Positions 49,391 to 50,859 of a DNA stretch of 50,859 bases are shown piece by piece (within the stretch, counting starts at the first letter, position 1; each line of letters begins with the position of its first letter). The stretch is from Bacillota bacterium. Lineage in GTDB: Bacteria > Bacillota > Clostridia > Saccharofermentanales > DTU023. The position numbers and the translations under genes are program-made. The notes beneath the pieces were generated by a model, which saw only the letters and a list, made by a program, of their open reading frames with translations, was not told where the DNA came from and ran no database searches. The DNA lies in assembly GCA_023622515.1 (NCBI GenBank), contig JAMNZB010000055.1, forward strand, positions 1 to 50,859, in the 5' to 3' direction.

Positions 49391-50569
49391 TTATTCACTT
49401 TCCTTTAGAGGTGGAGGGCTGGTAGGGCCTTCAGCTTCCAGGTCAAACATATTATCTTCTGAAGAAAGTGGTGGCGGGCTGGTTGGCTTTACTTCATCTT
49501 CCTGTTTGTCATGCAAAGAAGATGTATCCTCCGGGAAGCCTGATTGCTCAGTATTATTCCCCTCATCAATAATTTCCGGATATTGAATTGTCGGCCTATT
49601 TTCCGGCCAAGTCGGAGGAATAAGGACAAACTTTTCTTGCCAAGGCTCATCCTTCACCCATTTTTGTAAAAGCGCAAAGTCATGATAGGGATTGTCCGGA
49701 TGCGGATCGGTAGGATCCCATGTAGGCGCATTGTTTTTCAAACGAAAATAATACATTTTCTCCGGAAGATCTTGAAATTTCTCTCCTCGATTTTGCAAGA
49801 TTTCTATCGGTGTTCCGACAGGACATCTTTCATAAAGCCATTTCGCATCACCACAGAACAAACGCACACACCCGTGTGAAGCGGCGTGGCTCATAGAGTT
49901 GATATCTGTAATTTTCAATCCGGAATAGACACTGCCGTCATAGGACGGTAAGGAGTGAAAAAGAATATCTCCCGTAATTTGAATGGCATATTGGGCTTGA
50001 GAGTTATCAAAAAGCCAAGACACCTCCCATTTATGGCCTGCCGGAAAAAGACCTAAAGGGGTATGGTCTGCAAAGTATCCGCTGGAACAAGGAAAAACAC
50101 GAACGAGCTCTTCTTCACCCTCTGCATTACGGCGGTAACCTGCTACAAGTTGCTCGTCTAAAAAAACACGAACTGAGGAAAGCGGCTCACTGCTTTCTTG
50201 ACTATTTCTCCCTTCTTCAAAAAAAGAGTAAAGTTCTTCCAAGGGAAGCCAGTAGGCCTTCTCGGAATCACGCAAGCTTTCACCGGCTTTTTTATTTTCT
50301 CCGTCCAAGGGAAATGTACTTTTCTGACTAGTTGCAATATCGATAGTTTTTTCCTCTTTATCTTTAGCATCCAAATCTTTCTCAGATGCTTCAGCAAGTC
50401 TTGCACTCTGCCGGCTTTCGCGTGCGACAACGGCTAAATAATCCTGTTTAGGACTGGAAAGGAAGAAGAAAAGCAGCTTAGCAATAGTTAACGCTAAGAT
50501 ACCGATTAATAAAACAATAATAAAAAAAGAACGGTTATATCGCTTTTTAGTCTCATTGTATCTATTCAT
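49391..50569 (-). CDS. L,D-transpeptidase (YkuD), membrane-anchored, copy 2 with proline-rich tail
   Basis: 392 residues. TM anchor at about 14-36, charged spacer, YkuD domain from about 130 with RVFLDEQLVAGYRRN, FPCSSGYFADHTPLGLFPAG and catalytic SHGCVRLFCGDAKWL (Cys234). The extra motif PTWDPTDPHPDNPYHD parallels that of copy 1. The C-terminal 60 residues are Glu/Pro-rich and carry PTSPPPL twice. ATG 50569 follows CGGAGGAAGCC; an ATG 42 bp upstream lacks a site. First gene of the ldt-ldt-pfp operon. Confidence 0.9.
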   Translation of the reverse strand: MNRYNETKKRYNRSFFIIVLLIGILALTIAKLLFFFLSSPKQDYLAVVARESRQSARLAEASEKDLDAKDKEEKTIDIATSQKSTFPLDGENKKAGESLRDSEKAYWLPLEELYSFFEEGRNSQESSEPLSSVRVFLDEQLVAGYRRNAEGEEELVRVFPCSSGYFADHTPLGLFPAGHKWEVSWLFDNSQAQYAIQITGDILFHSLPSYDGSVYSGLKITDINSMSHAASHGCVRLFCGDAKWLYERCPVGTPIEILQNRGEKFQDLPEKMYYFRLKNNAPTWDPTDPHPDNPYHDFALLQKWVKDEPWQEKFVLIPPTWPENRPTIQYPEIIDEGNNTEQSGFPEDTSSLHDKQEDEVKPTSPPPLSSEDNMFDLEAEGPTSPPPLKESE

Positions 50570-50601
50570 GGCTTCCTCCGAGAACATAATAAATCTGTAG
50601 T

Positions 50602-50610
50602 ATTTTACCA
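50602..50610 (-). promoter_or_regulatory. Candidate promoter of the L,D-transpeptidase operon
   Basis: On the minus strand TGgTAAAAT (hexamer 50602-50607) is an extended -10 element 32 bp before the ATG. No convincing -35 box. Confidence 0.45.
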
Positions 50611-50625
50611 TAGCATACTCAAATA

Positions 50626-50660
50626 AAAAAGCCTTGCTACTCGGAGTTACAAGGCTTTTT
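50626..50660 (-). terminator. Intrinsic terminator downstream of the M42 peptidase gene
   Basis: Perfect 11-bp stem aaaaagccttg / caaggcttttt with a 13-nt loop; T-runs on both strands, so it can act in either direction. Confidence 0.88.
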
Positions 50661-50670
50661 GATTTGATCT

Positions 50671-50682
50671 TTAACCGGTTAA
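50671..50682. repeat. 12-bp palindrome ttaaccggttaa
   Basis: Perfect palindrome between the M42 gene and the L,D-transpeptidase promoter. It could be an operator, but nothing else supports this. Confidence 0.5.
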
Positions 50683-50736
50683 CATTTTCAGCACTGTGCC
50701 CTGGCAGCCTTTTAGGCTATGTTATTCTAGAAATTA

Positions 50737-50859
50737 TTAATATCTTCTGTTTGAAAAATCTTCTCCAATCCTCAAAACCATTCCCGCAACTAAATCACCT
50801 AAATGATTTATATCGTCAATATCTGCCACTTCACAGGAAGAATGTGCGTATCGGACAGG
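50737..50859 (-). CDS. M42-family metallo-aminopeptidase, C-terminal end (partial)
   Basis: The last 40 residues of a gene entering from the right edge. VRYAHSSCEVADIDDI matches the conserved end of M42 (glutamyl aminopeptidase/FrvX-like) enzymes, where a RY-x-HS segment carries a conserved His and is followed by an acidic helix. The remainder lies outside the window, so active-site residues cannot be checked. Confidence 0.7.
   Translation of the reverse strand, partial: PVRYAHSSCEVADIDDINHLGDLVAGMVLRIGEDFSNRRY

Noticed and set aside
1-50859. Prophage, insertion sequence, integrase or CRISPR-Cas genes
   Set aside because: No transposase, integrase, phage structural or cas-like protein was seen; gene content is housekeeping and metabolic.

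Overview
The window reads as chromosomal DNA of a low-to-moderate G+C Bacillota, most likely an anaerobic member of the class Clostridia. Supporting signs are strong GGAGG-type ribosome-binding sites, TTGACA/TATAAT-type promoters, tRNA genes with encoded CCA, an AmaP/Asp23/DUF2273 module, an RNase Y and PgpH pair, cobalamin riboswitches, a pyrophosphate-type phosphofructokinase, and serine and histidine degradation genes. This is inferred from gene content; no species is claimed. I see no prophage, insertion sequence, CRISPR array or rRNA.

Left end (1-7.5 kb): a His/Asp-rich lipoprotein (partial) follows an ECF metal-transporter pair (cbiO, cbiQ) behind a cobalamin riboswitch. murD and a tRNA-Leu follow. 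Next, on the minus strand, come a second cobalamin riboswitch with a clear terminator and a YitT-family membrane protein, and then a small 5-deoxyribose/methylthioribose salvage cassette: a class II aldolase, a broken purine nucleoside phosphorylase, and mtnA.

Middle (7.5-23 kb): a nuclease-helicase on the plus strand, then a long minus-strand operon read from right to left. It encodes a solute-binding protein, lspA, a RluD-type synthase, phoH, pgpH, a ybeY-era fusion, recO and serine dehydratase sdaAB/sdaAA. RNase Y is a separate unit with its own promoter and terminator. It lies divergent from a second RluA-family pseudouridine synthase.

23-38 kb: about 14.6 kb of nearly gapless minus-strand genes: yqeG, efp, asp23, amaP, DUF2273, nusB, xseA, xseB, ispA, dxs, nadK, argR, recN, then histidine-degradation genes hutH, ftcD, hutI and fchA. 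Urocanase (hutU) is absent from the window. Together with sdaAA/sdaAB this points to amino-acid fermentation feeding pyruvate, glutamate and one-carbon tetrahydrofolate pools.

38-50.9 kb: a plus-strand aspartate kinase with a short regulatory end, a TM-anchored protein with a degenerate deacetylase-like domain, topoisomerase IV-like parE and parC, tRNA-Gly and tRNA-Arg, a membrane protein with a phosphatase-like head and SH3 tail, PPi-type phosphofructokinase, two paralogous L,D-transpeptidases, and the end of an M42 aminopeptidase gene.

The points most worth a second look are the YitT gene under a cobalamin riboswitch, the internally deleted phosphorylase in the deoxyribose/MTR cassette, the YbeY-Era fusion, the His-rich lipoprotein behind the ECF genes with interleaved inverted repeats upstream, the hut genes lacking hutU, and the paired L,D-transpeptidases with a shared extra C-terminal motif.
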